Part shown: positions 6,709 through 14,175 of the stretch, one piece after another
Layout: every line of letters begins with the position of its first letter
Position numbering within the stretch: the first letter of the stretch is position 1
DNA from: Thermodesulfobacteriaceae bacterium
GTDB lineage: Bacteria; Desulfobacterota; Thermodesulfobacteria; Thermodesulfobacteriales; Thermodesulfobacteriaceae
Length of the DNA: 15,021 nucleotides
Assembly (NCBI GenBank): GCA_015494725.1
Contig: WGAR01000110.1
Location: forward strand, 1-15,021
Reading direction: 5' to 3'
Made by a program: the position numbers and the translations under genes
The notes under the pieces: generated by a model
Told to the model about the DNA's origin: nothing
The model's input: the letters and a program-made list of their open reading frames with translations, nothing else
Database searches by the model: none

Positions 6709-7266
6709 ATGTTTGAGAGCCGGGATTTTCGTACCGTGGCTGAAGCTTTCCTCTATCCCGAGGATGCTTCTTTTTTGGGCCTGATCTCTTACCTTCAGGC
6801 CCTCTCGCGCAGGTTATCTCTGGCTCTGGAGGAGGATTTGCGGGTTAACAACCTGGAGGAGTTACAGGTGGAGTACACCCGGCTTTTTATTACCTCTCCC
6901 TATCGAACTCCGGCTCCGCCCTACGCTTCGGTTTATCTTTCCTCCGATCGGCGACTCAAAGGGGAGGGGTACGATGAGGCCCTGGATTTTTACCGTCGGG
7001 CCGGGTATCAGCCGGTGGAGGAGGGGGAACTGGCGGATCATGTCTCCTATGAACTGGCCTTTGTGGCCCTTTTACTGGAAGAAGGAAATTTAGAGCTGCT
7101 TAGAGAGTTTCTGGAGCGTCACTTTTTGCGGTGGTATCCGCGGTTTCTGACCGTGCTCAAGCAGGCCCGCCCCGGGCCCTTTTATCGGGCCCTGGGGGAT
7201 CTGGTGCTGGGTCTTACCAATAGATTACGGGAGGAGGTTACCTATGAAAAGGAGGGACTTTCTTAA
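6709..7266 (+). CDS. TorD/DmsD-family molybdoenzyme maturation chaperone
   Basis: This 185-residue all-helical protein matches the TorD/DmsD/NarJ family of cytoplasmic chaperones. These bind the twin-arginine signal of a molybdoenzyme and hold it back until the cofactor is inserted. Recognisable segments are EYTRLF (55-60), the proline-rich loop PAPPYASVY (68-76) and DHVSYELAFVALLL (110-123). Its last 23 bases overlap the start of the catalytic subunit gene, and a GGAGGAGG for that gene lies within its coding end, so the two are translationally coupled. Its own Shine-Dalgarno is poor: GGTGGAG (6687-6693) is about 15 nt away and AAGGG is too close. It most likely serves the enzyme encoded just downstream. 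The subfamily is not determined. Confidence 0.88.
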   Translation: MFESRDFRTVAEAFLYPEDASFLGLISYLQALSRRLSLALEEDLRVNNLEELQVEYTRLFITSPYRTPAPPYASVYLSSDRRLKGEGYDEALDFYRRAGYQPVEEGELADHVSYELAFVALLLEEGNLELLREFLERHFLRWYPRFLTVLKQARPGPFYRALGDLVLGLTNRLREEVTYEKEGLS

Positions 7267-9613
7267 ACTGTCGGCAGGGGCCTCTCTGGCTCTGGCGGGT
7301 CTCCGGTTGCGCTCCGAGGGACTGTTCCGGAAGGCCTATGCCTCCCCGGTGCCCGGGGAGGAACTTCCGGGAAGCCTCGGAGCCAAGGACATCCCCTCGG
7401 TGTGTGAGATGTGTTTCTGGCGGTGTCCCATCGTGGCCAAGGTAAAGGGCGGAAAGGTGGTAAAGATCGAGGGCAACCCCAAGAGCCCCACCAATGGCCG
7501 CGGGGACAAGGCCCGGGTCTGTGCCCGGGGCAACTCCGGGATCAAGCTTCTTTACGATCCCGATCGGGTCAAATACCCTCTCAAACGGGTAGGGGAGCGC
7601 GGCGAGGGCAAATTTGTGAAGATCTCCTGGGATGAGGCCCTGGACGAGGTAGCTCATAACTTAAAGAAGGTCAAGGAAAAATATGGTCCGCATGCCCTGG
7701 CCTTCTTCGATCACGGATCCTCGGCCGAGCCCCTGCGGGAGGTCTTTAAGGCTCTGGGTACGGAGAATTACTCCAATGAACCGGCCTTTTTCCAGTGCGT
7801 GGGTCCGGTAATGGTGGCCTTTCTTTCTACTATAGGCTACCTGGCCTCCTGCACCATGCAATACACGGATATGGCCAACGCCAAGGCCATCCTGCTGGTG
7901 GGTTCCCATATCGGCGAAAACGTACACGTCTCCCACGTGATGGATTTCATCGAGGGTCTTTCCAAAGGGGCCAGGCTGGTGGTGGTGGATCCGCGTTTCT
8001 CCGTGGCTGCGGGCAAGGCCGATATCTGGCTTCCCATCCGTCCGGGCACCGATACGGCCCTGCTTCTGGCCTGGATCAATTACGTCATCCAGCACGAACT
8101 TTACGATAAGAAGTTCGTGTCCGAATACTGTGAGGGCTTTGAGACCCTGAAAAAATCGGTCCGGGAATGGACCCTGGATCGGGCGGCCCGGATCTGCGAC
8201 CTTCCCAAGGACAAGATAGAAGAGGCTATAAAGATCCTGGCCCAGGCCCGTCCGCAGGTGGTGATTCATCCCGGGCGGCATTCGGCCTGGTATGGCAGGG
8301 ACGATGTTTATCGTCATCAGGCCCTGGCCACTCTGGCCGCCCTCTTCGGAGCCATCGGAACCCCGGGAGGCCTTTACTTCCCCACCCCCATTTCCCTGGG
8401 TAAGGTGCATTCCATCAAAGAGGTGGAACCCGGCGAGTCGGATACCCCGCTCAAGGACAAATATCCCTTTTCCGATCCCTTCCCGGGCAGTCCCACGCAC
8501 GAGATCATCCGGGCCACCCTTACCGGTAAGCCCTATCCCATCCGGGCCTGGGGTATATGCGGGGTCAACATCCTCCAGACCATTCCCGATCCCTATCAGA
8601 CCATGGAGGCCATCCAAAAACTCGACTTCATCTTCTCCTTCGAGATGTACCCCACGGAGACGGCCCTGTGGTCGGATATCGTCCTTCCGGATACCGTGTA
8701 TCTGGAGCGTTATGACGATGTCTATGTTTATGACGGGCTGCCGGAGTGTTATGTGACTGTGCGTCAGCCGGCGGTAAAGCCTCTGGGCGAGGTCCGTCCT
8801 CCTTACTGGGTGGCTAAGGAATTGGCCAAGCGTCTGGGGTTGGATATCTTCCTTGCGGAAAGCGAGGTGGAGATTATCAACGAGAAACTCAAAGGGCTGG
8901 GGACCTCGCTGGCCGAACTTAATCGCCAGGGAGGTTTGATGGTCCTTCCGGCCAAGGGGGCCTACGATCGTAAGAACTTTGCCGGAGGCCAGGGCCTCAA
9001 GGTCAAGCTTGCGGTGGAGGATTTTGCTGACGAGGACTTCTCTCCGGTTCCGGTGTATGAACCTACCCCGGCTCCGCCCAAGGGGTTTGCCCGTCTCATC
9101 TACGGTCGGGTACCGGTCCATACCTTCAGCCGAACCATGAACAACGAATGGCTCCACCATGAATGGCCGGAAAACCATGCCTGGATCAACGACGAGGTAG
9201 CCAAGAGGCTGGGCCTCAAGGACGGCGAGGAGATCATCCTGGAGAACCAGGACGGCAAACGGTCCTTCCCCATCAAGGTCAAGGTCACCCCGGGGATTCG
9301 TCCGGACTGCATCTATGTGCCCCATGGCTTCGGAAGCCGCTCTCCCAAGCTCTCCCGGGCTTATAAGAAGGGGGCCAGCGACCAGTTCATGATCTCCCAT
9401 TATGTTCAGGATCCCTTCATGGGGGCCTCGAGCCACCGGACCAGTTTCGTCCGGGTGGTCAAGAACGGGAAGGTTCTGGATATCCCGGAGCTGCGTCCGT
9501 TGCCGCCGGAGATTCCGCGGTTCAAACTTGCCTCCGCAGCCGCGGCCGGGGAAGGACGGAGGAAAAGGCACCGGAAATCCCATCACCATAAGGTGACCAT
9601 TGAGGGATGTTAA
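7244..9613 (+). CDS. Tat-exported molybdopterin oxidoreductase, PhsA/PsrA-like catalytic subunit
   Basis: This 789-residue subunit belongs to the DMSO-reductase superfamily, nearest by eye to thiosulfate/polysulfide reductase catalytic subunits (PhsA/PsrA). A twin-arginine signal (RRDFLKLS, residues 3-10) ends with a probable cleavage after AYA (33), so it acts outside the cytoplasmic membrane. The [4Fe-4S] ligands are C54, C57, C61 and C93. Molybdopterin-binding segments include VVVDPRFSVAAGKADIWLPI (246-265), preceding PGTD; the C-terminal dinucleotide-binding domain is about 615-745. C185 (AFFQC) is the best candidate molybdenum ligand; the codon is TGC, so this is not a selenoenzyme. GGAGGAGGT at 7230-7238 fixes the start. 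The last ~25 residues form an odd R/K/H-rich tail. The substrate (polysulfide, thiosulfate, sulfur or another oxyanion) cannot be told from the sequence. Confidence 0.88.
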   Translation: MKRRDFLKLSAGASLALAGLRLRSEGLFRKAYASPVPGEELPGSLGAKDIPSVCEMCFWRCPIVAKVKGGKVVKIEGNPKSPTNGRGDKARVCARGNSGIKLLYDPDRVKYPLKRVGERGEGKFVKISWDEALDEVAHNLKKVKEKYGPHALAFFDHGSSAEPLREVFKALGTENYSNEPAFFQCVGPVMVAFLSTIGYLASCTMQYTDMANAKAILLVGSHIGENVHVSHVMDFIEGLSKGARLVVVDPRFSVAAGKADIWLPIRPGTDTALLLAWINYVIQHELYDKKFVSEYCEGFETLKKSVREWTLDRAARICDLPKDKIEEAIKILAQARPQVVIHPGRHSAWYGRDDVYRHQALATLAALFGAIGTPGGLYFPTPISLGKVHSIKEVEPGESDTPLKDKYPFSDPFPGSPTHEIIRATLTGKPYPIRAWGICGVNILQTIPDPYQTMEAIQKLDFIFSFEMYPTETALWSDIVLPDTVYLERYDDVYVYDGLPECYVTVRQPAVKPLGEVRPPYWVAKELAKRLGLDIFLAESEVEIINEKLKGLGTSLAELNRQGGLMVLPAKGAYDRKNFAGGQGLKVKLAVEDFADEDFSPVPVYEPTPAPPKGFARLIYGRVPVHTFSRTMNNEWLHHEWPENHAWINDEVAKRLGLKDGEEIILENQDGKRSFPIKVKVTPGIRPDCIYVPHGFGSRSPKLSRAYKKGASDQFMISHYVQDPFMGASSHRTSFVRVVKNGKVLDIPELRPLPPEIPRFKLASAAAAGEGRRKRHRKSHHHKVTIEGC

Positions 9614-9644
9614 TTTTAAAGTTCGAGTTTAAAGGAGGTCGAAA

Positions 9645-10472
9645 ATGAAAGCACAATGGGCCATGGTTATAGATCTGGATAGATGTGTGGGGTGTCATGC
9701 CTGTGCGGTGGCCTGCCGGGCCGAATGGCGGGTCCCGGTGAATTCCCAATACGATGGCTATTCGTTCATAGACGATTACGATAAATGGTTGGGGGTGGTT
9801 TCGGCCGAAGGGGGGGATTATCGCCGCAACTGGGTCCTCCGTCTGGGGCCGGAACGCACCAGCAAGGGAGAGATCGCCTTCACCTTTTATCCCGGTCTCT
9901 GCAATCACTGCGATCATCCGGTGTGCGTGGATGTGTGCCCGGTGGAAGTGGAGAAACGGACCTTCAAGTGCTATAAGACCGGCAAGACCGTGACCATGGA
10001 GATCCGGGCCACCTATAAGGAGCCCTTTACCGGGGCGGTGCTCATCGACAAGGAACGCTGCATCGGTTGCGGGAACTGTGTGGAGGCCTGCCCCTACCGG
10101 GCCCGGTATCTCAACGACACCCTGGAGGAACCCAAGGCCGACAAATGCACCTTCTGCTACGAGAGGGTGATCCGGGGCGAGCTTCCGGCCTGTGTGAAGA
10201 CCTGTATCGCCGATGCCCGGATCTTCGGGGATCTTTCCGATCCCAATTCCGAGGTCTCCAAACTGGTACGAAGCGGAAAGGCCCGGCGGCTGGAGTCCAG
10301 TAAGGTAAAGATCGGTCCCAACGTGTACTTTATGGGCAAAGAAAAGAATCTGGAGCTGCTCTTCAAGCACTTCGCCCCGCGTAAGCGGACCTGGGAGGAA
10401 GTGGAAGTGGGGGCCCGCAGCCGGCGTGGTCTCCTGAAACTGGCCCTGCGGAATCTGCCGCGCCTGGGTTAA
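9645..10472 (+). CDS. Four-cluster [4Fe-4S] electron-transfer subunit, PsrB/PhsB/DmsB-like
   Basis: This 275-residue ferredoxin-like subunit passes electrons to or from the catalytic subunit. Sixteen cysteines in four sets fit four [4Fe-4S] clusters: C14/17/20/24, C86/89/94/98, C139/142/145/149 and C168/171/183/187. This is the DmsB/PsrB pattern. It has no signal peptide, so it is presumably carried out through Tat together with the catalytic subunit, as is known for this family. It has no transmembrane helix; the C-terminus (RSRRGLLKLALRNLPRLG) could be a short amphipathic basic helix. A near-perfect Shine-Dalgarno AAGGAGGT (9632-9639) sits 5 nt before the ATG and 31 bp separate it from the catalytic gene. 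A strong terminator follows, so it closes the operon without an NrfD/PsrC or DmsC anchor gene. Confidence 0.92.
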   Translation: MKAQWAMVIDLDRCVGCHACAVACRAEWRVPVNSQYDGYSFIDDYDKWLGVVSAEGGDYRRNWVLRLGPERTSKGEIAFTFYPGLCNHCDHPVCVDVCPVEVEKRTFKCYKTGKTVTMEIRATYKEPFTGAVLIDKERCIGCGNCVEACPYRARYLNDTLEEPKADKCTFCYERVIRGELPACVKTCIADARIFGDLSDPNSEVSKLVRSGKARRLESSKVKIGPNVYFMGKEKNLELLFKHFAPRKRTWEEVEVGARSRRGLLKLALRNLPRLG

Positions 10473-10500
10473 TCCACCCTCTATTTTCTTTTTCCGGATC

Positions 10501-10532
10501 GGGGGAGGGGCTAACCCTCCCCCTTTACTTTT
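10501..10532 (+). terminator. Rho-independent terminator of the molybdoenzyme operon
   Basis: GGGGGAGGG (10501-10509) pairs perfectly with CCCTCCCCC (10515-10523) over a 5-nt loop, followed by TTTACTTTT. It begins 29 nt after the iron-sulfur subunit's stop. The T-rich side shows it acts on the plus strand. Confidence 0.9.
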
Positions 10533-10566
10533 GGGGAAAAGACCCTCCCGGAAGCGTTCCTCAACT

Positions 10567-10582
10567 TCTCAATATATTGTTA
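10567..10582. promoter_or_regulatory. NrdR box 1 (putative)
   Basis: The 16-mer contains CAATATATTG, a full match to the palindromic core CwATATATwG of the NrdR box, with poorer outer flanks. NrdR is the ATP/dATP-sensing repressor of bacterial ribonucleotide reductase genes, and sites usually come in pairs about three helical turns apart. This one lies 30 bp (centre to centre) before box 2, just upstream of the nrdD promoter. Confidence 0.65.
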
Positions 10583-10593
10583 TATCTTTCGCC

Positions 10594-10621
10594 TTGACAC
10601 CCCATATAGTGTAGATATATC
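10594..10621 (+). promoter_or_regulatory. Promoter of the nrdD operon
   Basis: A perfect -35 TTGACA (10594-10599) is followed after 16 bp by TATATC (10616-10621). The expected start near 10629 gives a leader of about 25 nt containing AGGAGGT (10641-10647). NrdR box 2 covers the end of the -35 and most of the spacer, so repressor binding would block RNA polymerase. Confidence 0.65.
10597..10612. promoter_or_regulatory. NrdR box 2 (putative)
   Basis: ACACCCCATATAGTGT matches 13 of 16 positions of an idealised NrdR box ACACTATATATAGTGT, with both outer arms perfect and the three mismatches in the left core. It sits between the promoter hexamers. The 14-bp gap to box 1 is slightly shorter than the 15-16 bp commonly described. 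Confidence 0.65.
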
Positions 10622-10652
10622 CTAGAAGCAGTTTTCGGAGAGGAGGTAGGGG

Positions 10653-13600
10653 ATGGAGCCTTTGGTACGTAAGCGGGATGGAAAGTTTCAGCCTTTCAAT
10701 CGGCATCGTATCGTGCGGGCGGTTTTCAAGGCCCTGCGGGCGGTGGGAAGTAAGGACCGGGCCGCGGCGGAAAAGGTGGCCGATGCGGTGGCGGTCAAGC
10801 TCTACCGGCAGTTTTTCAAGCACGGGGGAGTGCCCCATGTGGAGCAGATCCAGGACCTGGTGGAAAAGACCCTCATGGAGCAGGGCTTCCCCGAGGCGGC
10901 CAAGGCTTACATCCTCTACCGGGAAAAGCGTCGCCAGGCCCGGGAATTGGGGAAGGCGCTTCTTGACGGGGTGAATCTCATCGAGGAGTACCTTACCCGG
11001 GAGGACTGGCGGGTCCAGGAAAACTCCAATATGAATTACAGCCTTCAGGGTCTCAATTTTCACATCTCCTCCTCGGTGGTGGCCCGCTACTGGTTGAACA
11101 AACTCTATCCGGCCCGGGTGGGCGAGGCCCACTTCGAGGGGGACTTTCATGTCCATGATCTGGGAGTGCTTGCGCCGTACTGTGTGGGGTGGGATCTTTA
11201 CGATCTCCTGAAGCGCGGTTTCGGTGGGGTGCCGGGAAAGGTGGAATCCGCCCCGCCCAAACACTTCCGCAGCGCCCTGGGCCAGGTGGTGAACTTCTTC
11301 TATACCCTTCAGGGGGAGGCCGCCGGGGCCCAGGCCTTCTCCAACTTCGACACCCTGCTCGCGCCTTTCGTGCGCTACGATCGTCTCTCCTACCAGGAGG
11401 TCAAACAGTGTCTCCAGGAGTTTATCTTTAACGTGAATGTTCCCACGCGGGTGGGGTTTCAGTCGCTGGCCTGGCAGGAGCCGGTGGTGGTGCGCCGGGA
11501 GGGTCGGGTGGAGATCCTCCCTATCGGGGAGCTGGTGGACGAGGCCTTCCGCACCGAGGGGCATCGAGCCCTACCCAATGTGGATGGCTACGGAAGGCCC
11601 TCTACGGATTCCTTTGCCCTTCCGGTAAAGGGGGAACTTGAGGTCCTGGGGTGGCGGAACGGACGTGCGAGCTGGCTCAGGGTCAAGGCCCTGGTGCGCC
11701 ATCGCGTGCCTCATAAACGCTTCGTGCGTATCCGTACCGGCCGCGGCGAAACCTTCATTTCTCCCGCCCATTCCCTTTTTGCCTTTGACGAAAAAGGGGG
11801 TATCCGTCCGGTAAAGCCCTCGGAGCTTGAAACCGCCCGTCCCAACGCCCGGATCACGGAAAAGAACCATGTGGTGGCCCTCTCGCGGGTTCCTTCCGAA
11901 TGTTTTCGGAATCTCAGGGAGCTTGATCTGGCGGAGATCATAAGAAGGCTTCCCTGTGAGGCCAGGTCCCGCATTTATGTCCATCTCACTCCTTCGGGCT
12001 GGGAAAAGATAGAGGAAAATCTTTCCCGGCGCCGGAAGAGCCTCAAGCAGGCCCTTTATGAACTGGGATATTTCGACCGCACCCTTTATTACGAGTGGCG
12101 GAAAAAGGGGATGGTCCCCTTTTCCTTCTGGGAGCGCTACGGAGATCCGGAGGACGAGGTCTCCTTCAGCCTTAGGAACTATCCCGGGGAGCGGGTTTCC
12201 CGCAGGCTTTCCGGAGAGAGGCTTGAGGCCTTCCTGACCCTTCTGGCCTTTTATATTACCGAAGGCAAGGCCTCGGGAAGCAACCTCACTATTTCGCAGG
12301 CCGAAGAGAACGCGGAGGTAATCCGCAAAGCGGTGGAGATCCTGGGGGCCGGGGGATTTGAAACCCATCATACCGGGTGGTCCTCGGTCACCCGCAAACC
12401 CACCCAAAGGCGCGTGGCCGTAATCTCCGTAAGGGGGGTTCTCTCCTACCTTATCAAACAGACCGCGGGTTTTTCGGCCCGGGAAAAGTGTGTCCCCTGG
12501 TATGTCTTCGAGCTTGAATCTTCCTTGCTGGAGAAGTTCCTCTGGGCCCTGGTGGAGGGAGACGGCTATTATGACGCCGAGCACCGGCGTTTTGGTTTCT
12601 TCACCTGCTCGAAGAAACTTATGGCCGGAGTGAGCCTTATCCTCTGCCGGCTGGGCTACCATTTTGTGCTCTCGCGGAAGGATCCCCGGACCGGTGTTTA
12701 TACCCTTTTCTGGTATCCGGAACCGAAACGCGAACCTCGAAGGGAAGGGGACTTTTGTGCGGTTCCGGTCTATGAGATTCAGGAGGAGGAGTATCCCTAC
12801 GAGTGGGAATACGACCTTTCCGTGGACTGTGAGACCGAAAACTTCGTGGGAGGGGTGGGGGCCCTCCTTTTTCACAATACTCCCTTTACCAACCTCACCT
12901 TCGATCTCAAGTGCCCGGAGACGCTTCGGAATCATCGGGTCATCCTGGGCGGGATGGAGCGCGAGGAGACTTACGCTGAATTCCAGGAGGAGATGGATAT
13001 GATCAACCGGGCCTTCTGCGAGCTGATGCTGGCCGGGGATGCCCGGGGTCGTATCTTCACCTTCCCCATCCCCACTTACAATATCACCCGGGACTTTGAC
13101 TACGATAACCCCAATCTGGAGCCCCTCTGGGAGATGACCCGGCGCTACGGCATTCCCTATTTTGCCAACTTTGTGAACTCGGACATGCGCCCGGAGGACG
13201 CCCGCAGCATGTGCTGCCGCTTAAGGCTTGACCACCGCGAGCTTGAGCGTCGCGGAGGGGGGCTCTTCGGGGCCTCTCCCCTTACCGGCTCCATAGGAGT
13301 GGTGACCATCAATCTCCCGCGCCTGGCCTATCTTTCCACCTGCGAGGAGGAGTTCTTCGAGAGACTCACGGATCTCATGGAGCTGGCCAAGACCTCGCTG
13401 GAGATCAAGCGCAAGGTCATCGAAGACTTCACCGAGCGGGGCCTATATCCCTACTCCCGGGTCTATCTTGAGCCGGTTAAGAAATGCTCCGGCCAGTACT
13501 GGTGCAACCACTTTTCCACCATCGGGATCATCGGGATGAACGAGGCCTGTCTCAATTTCCTGGGGGTGCCTATCTATCATCCCGAGGGCAAAGAATGGGC

Positions 13601-14165
13601 TATTAAGGTACTCAAGTTCATGCGGGAGAAGCTTACCGAGTTTCAGGAGGAGACCGGAAACCTCTATAACCTTGAAGCCACCCCGGCCGAGGGAGCAAGC
13701 TATCGTCTGGCGCGCCTGGACAAAAAGAAGTTCCCGCGCATCAAGACCGCGGGCACGGAAAAGACCCCCTATTACACCAATTCCGTGCACCTTCCCGTGG
13801 GCTATACCGACGACATCTTTGAGATCCTTACCCATCAGGACGATCTCCAGGTGCTCTTTACCGGGGGCACGGTGGTTCACCTTTTCGTGGGGGAGGAGAT
13901 CCCGGACACCCAGATAGTGAAGGAGCTGGTGCGGGCGGTGGTGGAGAACTTCCGGCTTCCTTATTTTTCCATCACCCCCACTTTCTCGGTGTGTCCGGTG
14001 CACGGTTATCTTCCCGGAAAGCACGAATTCTGTCCTTATCCCCACACCGAGGAGGACCTCGCCCGCTACGGGCGCGAGGTGGAGATAACCCTGGAGGGTC
14101 TGAGGAGCCTTTCCGGGGAGGCCTATCAGATTCTGGAAGCCTCTCCGGAGGAAAATATGTCTTAG
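10653..14165 (+). CDS. nrdD: Anaerobic (class III) ribonucleotide reductase large chain with intein, lacking the glycyl-radical domain
   Basis: NrdD reduces ribonucleoside triphosphates to deoxy forms by glycyl/thiyl radical chemistry without oxygen. The precursor is 1170 residues. An N-terminal ATP-cone (VRKRDGKFQPFNRHRIV, about 5-90) is the allosteric domain. The barrel begins with NMNYSLQGLNFHISSSV and GDFHVHDLG, including C177 in APYCVGW. After GFQ270 a 472-residue intein interrupts the protein, and the extein resumes at T743 (TPFTNLTFDL). Further family marks are RSMCCRL (C854/C855, radical-cysteine region) and CNHFSTIGIIGMNEA. The spliced product would be 698 residues. The usual RVxGY glycyl-radical motif is absent; the chain ends after CPVHGYLPGKHEFCPYPH with an unrelated ~40-residue tail. 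The motif is in the next gene. AGGAGGT 5 nt before the ATG sets the start. Confidence 0.96.
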   Translation: MEPLVRKRDGKFQPFNRHRIVRAVFKALRAVGSKDRAAAEKVADAVAVKLYRQFFKHGGVPHVEQIQDLVEKTLMEQGFPEAAKAYILYREKRRQARELGKALLDGVNLIEEYLTREDWRVQENSNMNYSLQGLNFHISSSVVARYWLNKLYPARVGEAHFEGDFHVHDLGVLAPYCVGWDLYDLLKRGFGGVPGKVESAPPKHFRSALGQVVNFFYTLQGEAAGAQAFSNFDTLLAPFVRYDRLSYQEVKQCLQEFIFNVNVPTRVGFQSLAWQEPVVVRREGRVEILPIGELVDEAFRTEGHRALPNVDGYGRPSTDSFALPVKGELEVLGWRNGRASWLRVKALVRHRVPHKRFVRIRTGRGETFISPAHSLFAFDEKGGIRPVKPSELETARPNARITEKNHVVALSRVPSECFRNLRELDLAEIIRRLPCEARSRIYVHLTPSGWEKIEENLSRRRKSLKQALYELGYFDRTLYYEWRKKGMVPFSFWERYGDPEDEVSFSLRNYPGERVSRRLSGERLEAFLTLLAFYITEGKASGSNLTISQAEENAEVIRKAVEILGAGGFETHHTGWSSVTRKPTQRRVAVISVRGVLSYLIKQTAGFSAREKCVPWYVFELESSLLEKFLWALVEGDGYYDAEHRRFGFFTCSKKLMAGVSLILCRLGYHFVLSRKDPRTGVYTLFWYPEPKREPRREGDFCAVPVYEIQEEEYPYEWEYDLSVDCETENFVGGVGALLFHNTPFTNLTFDLKCPETLRNHRVILGGMEREETYAEFQEEMDMINRAFCELMLAGDARGRIFTFPIPTYNITRDFDYDNPNLEPLWEMTRRYGIPYFANFVNSDMRPEDARSMCCRLRLDHRELERRGGGLFGASPLTGSIGVVTINLPRLAYLSTCEEEFFERLTDLMELAKTSLEIKRKVIEDFTERGLYPYSRVYLEPVKKCSGQYWCNHFSTIGIIGMNEACLNFLGVPIYHPEGKEWAIKVLKFMREKLTEFQEETGNLYNLEATPAEGASYRLARLDKKKFPRIKTAGTEKTPYYTNSVHLPVGYTDDIFEILTHQDDLQVLFTGGTVVHLFVGEEIPDTQIVKELVRAVVENFRLPYFSITPTFSVCPVHGYLPGKHEFCPYPHTEEDLARYGREVEITLEGLRSLSGEAYQILEASPEENMS
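11463..12878 (+). mobile_element. LAGLIDADG homing-endonuclease intein inside NrdD
   Basis: This 472-residue in-frame insertion (precursor residues 271-742) separates NVPTRVGFQ from TPFTNLTFDL, which are contiguous in ordinary NrdD. It starts with Ser1 and ends LLFHN, followed by Thr as the +1 residue, all compatible with splicing. Block A is SLAWQEPVVVRREGRVEILP with IGELVDEAF, and block B is FISPAHSLF (His at precursor 373). Block F/G is YDLSVDCETENFVGG ending in HN. The two LAGLIDADG helices are LLAFYITEG (530-538) and ALVEGDGYY (632-640), whose acidic residues E537 and D637 are candidate catalytic residues. Both splicing and homing parts look intact. Base composition is like the host gene, suggesting long residence. 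Precise boundaries follow from the extein junction. Confidence 0.93.
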
Positions 14166-14175
14166 GAGGTGCGGC

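Noticed and set aside
7750..7860. Selenocysteine at the molybdenum ligand
   Set aside because: The frame contains no in-frame TGA and the candidate ligand codon is TGC.
7661..9589. 642-codon open frame on the minus strand opposite the molybdoenzyme gene
   Set aside because: Fully antisense to a clearly conserved catalytic subunit, low-complexity composition and no start signals; a shadow of the real gene.
10533..10566. A second hairpin (GGGG...CCCTCCC) after the strong terminator
   Set aside because: Pairing is poor and no T-run follows; the preceding hairpin explains termination.
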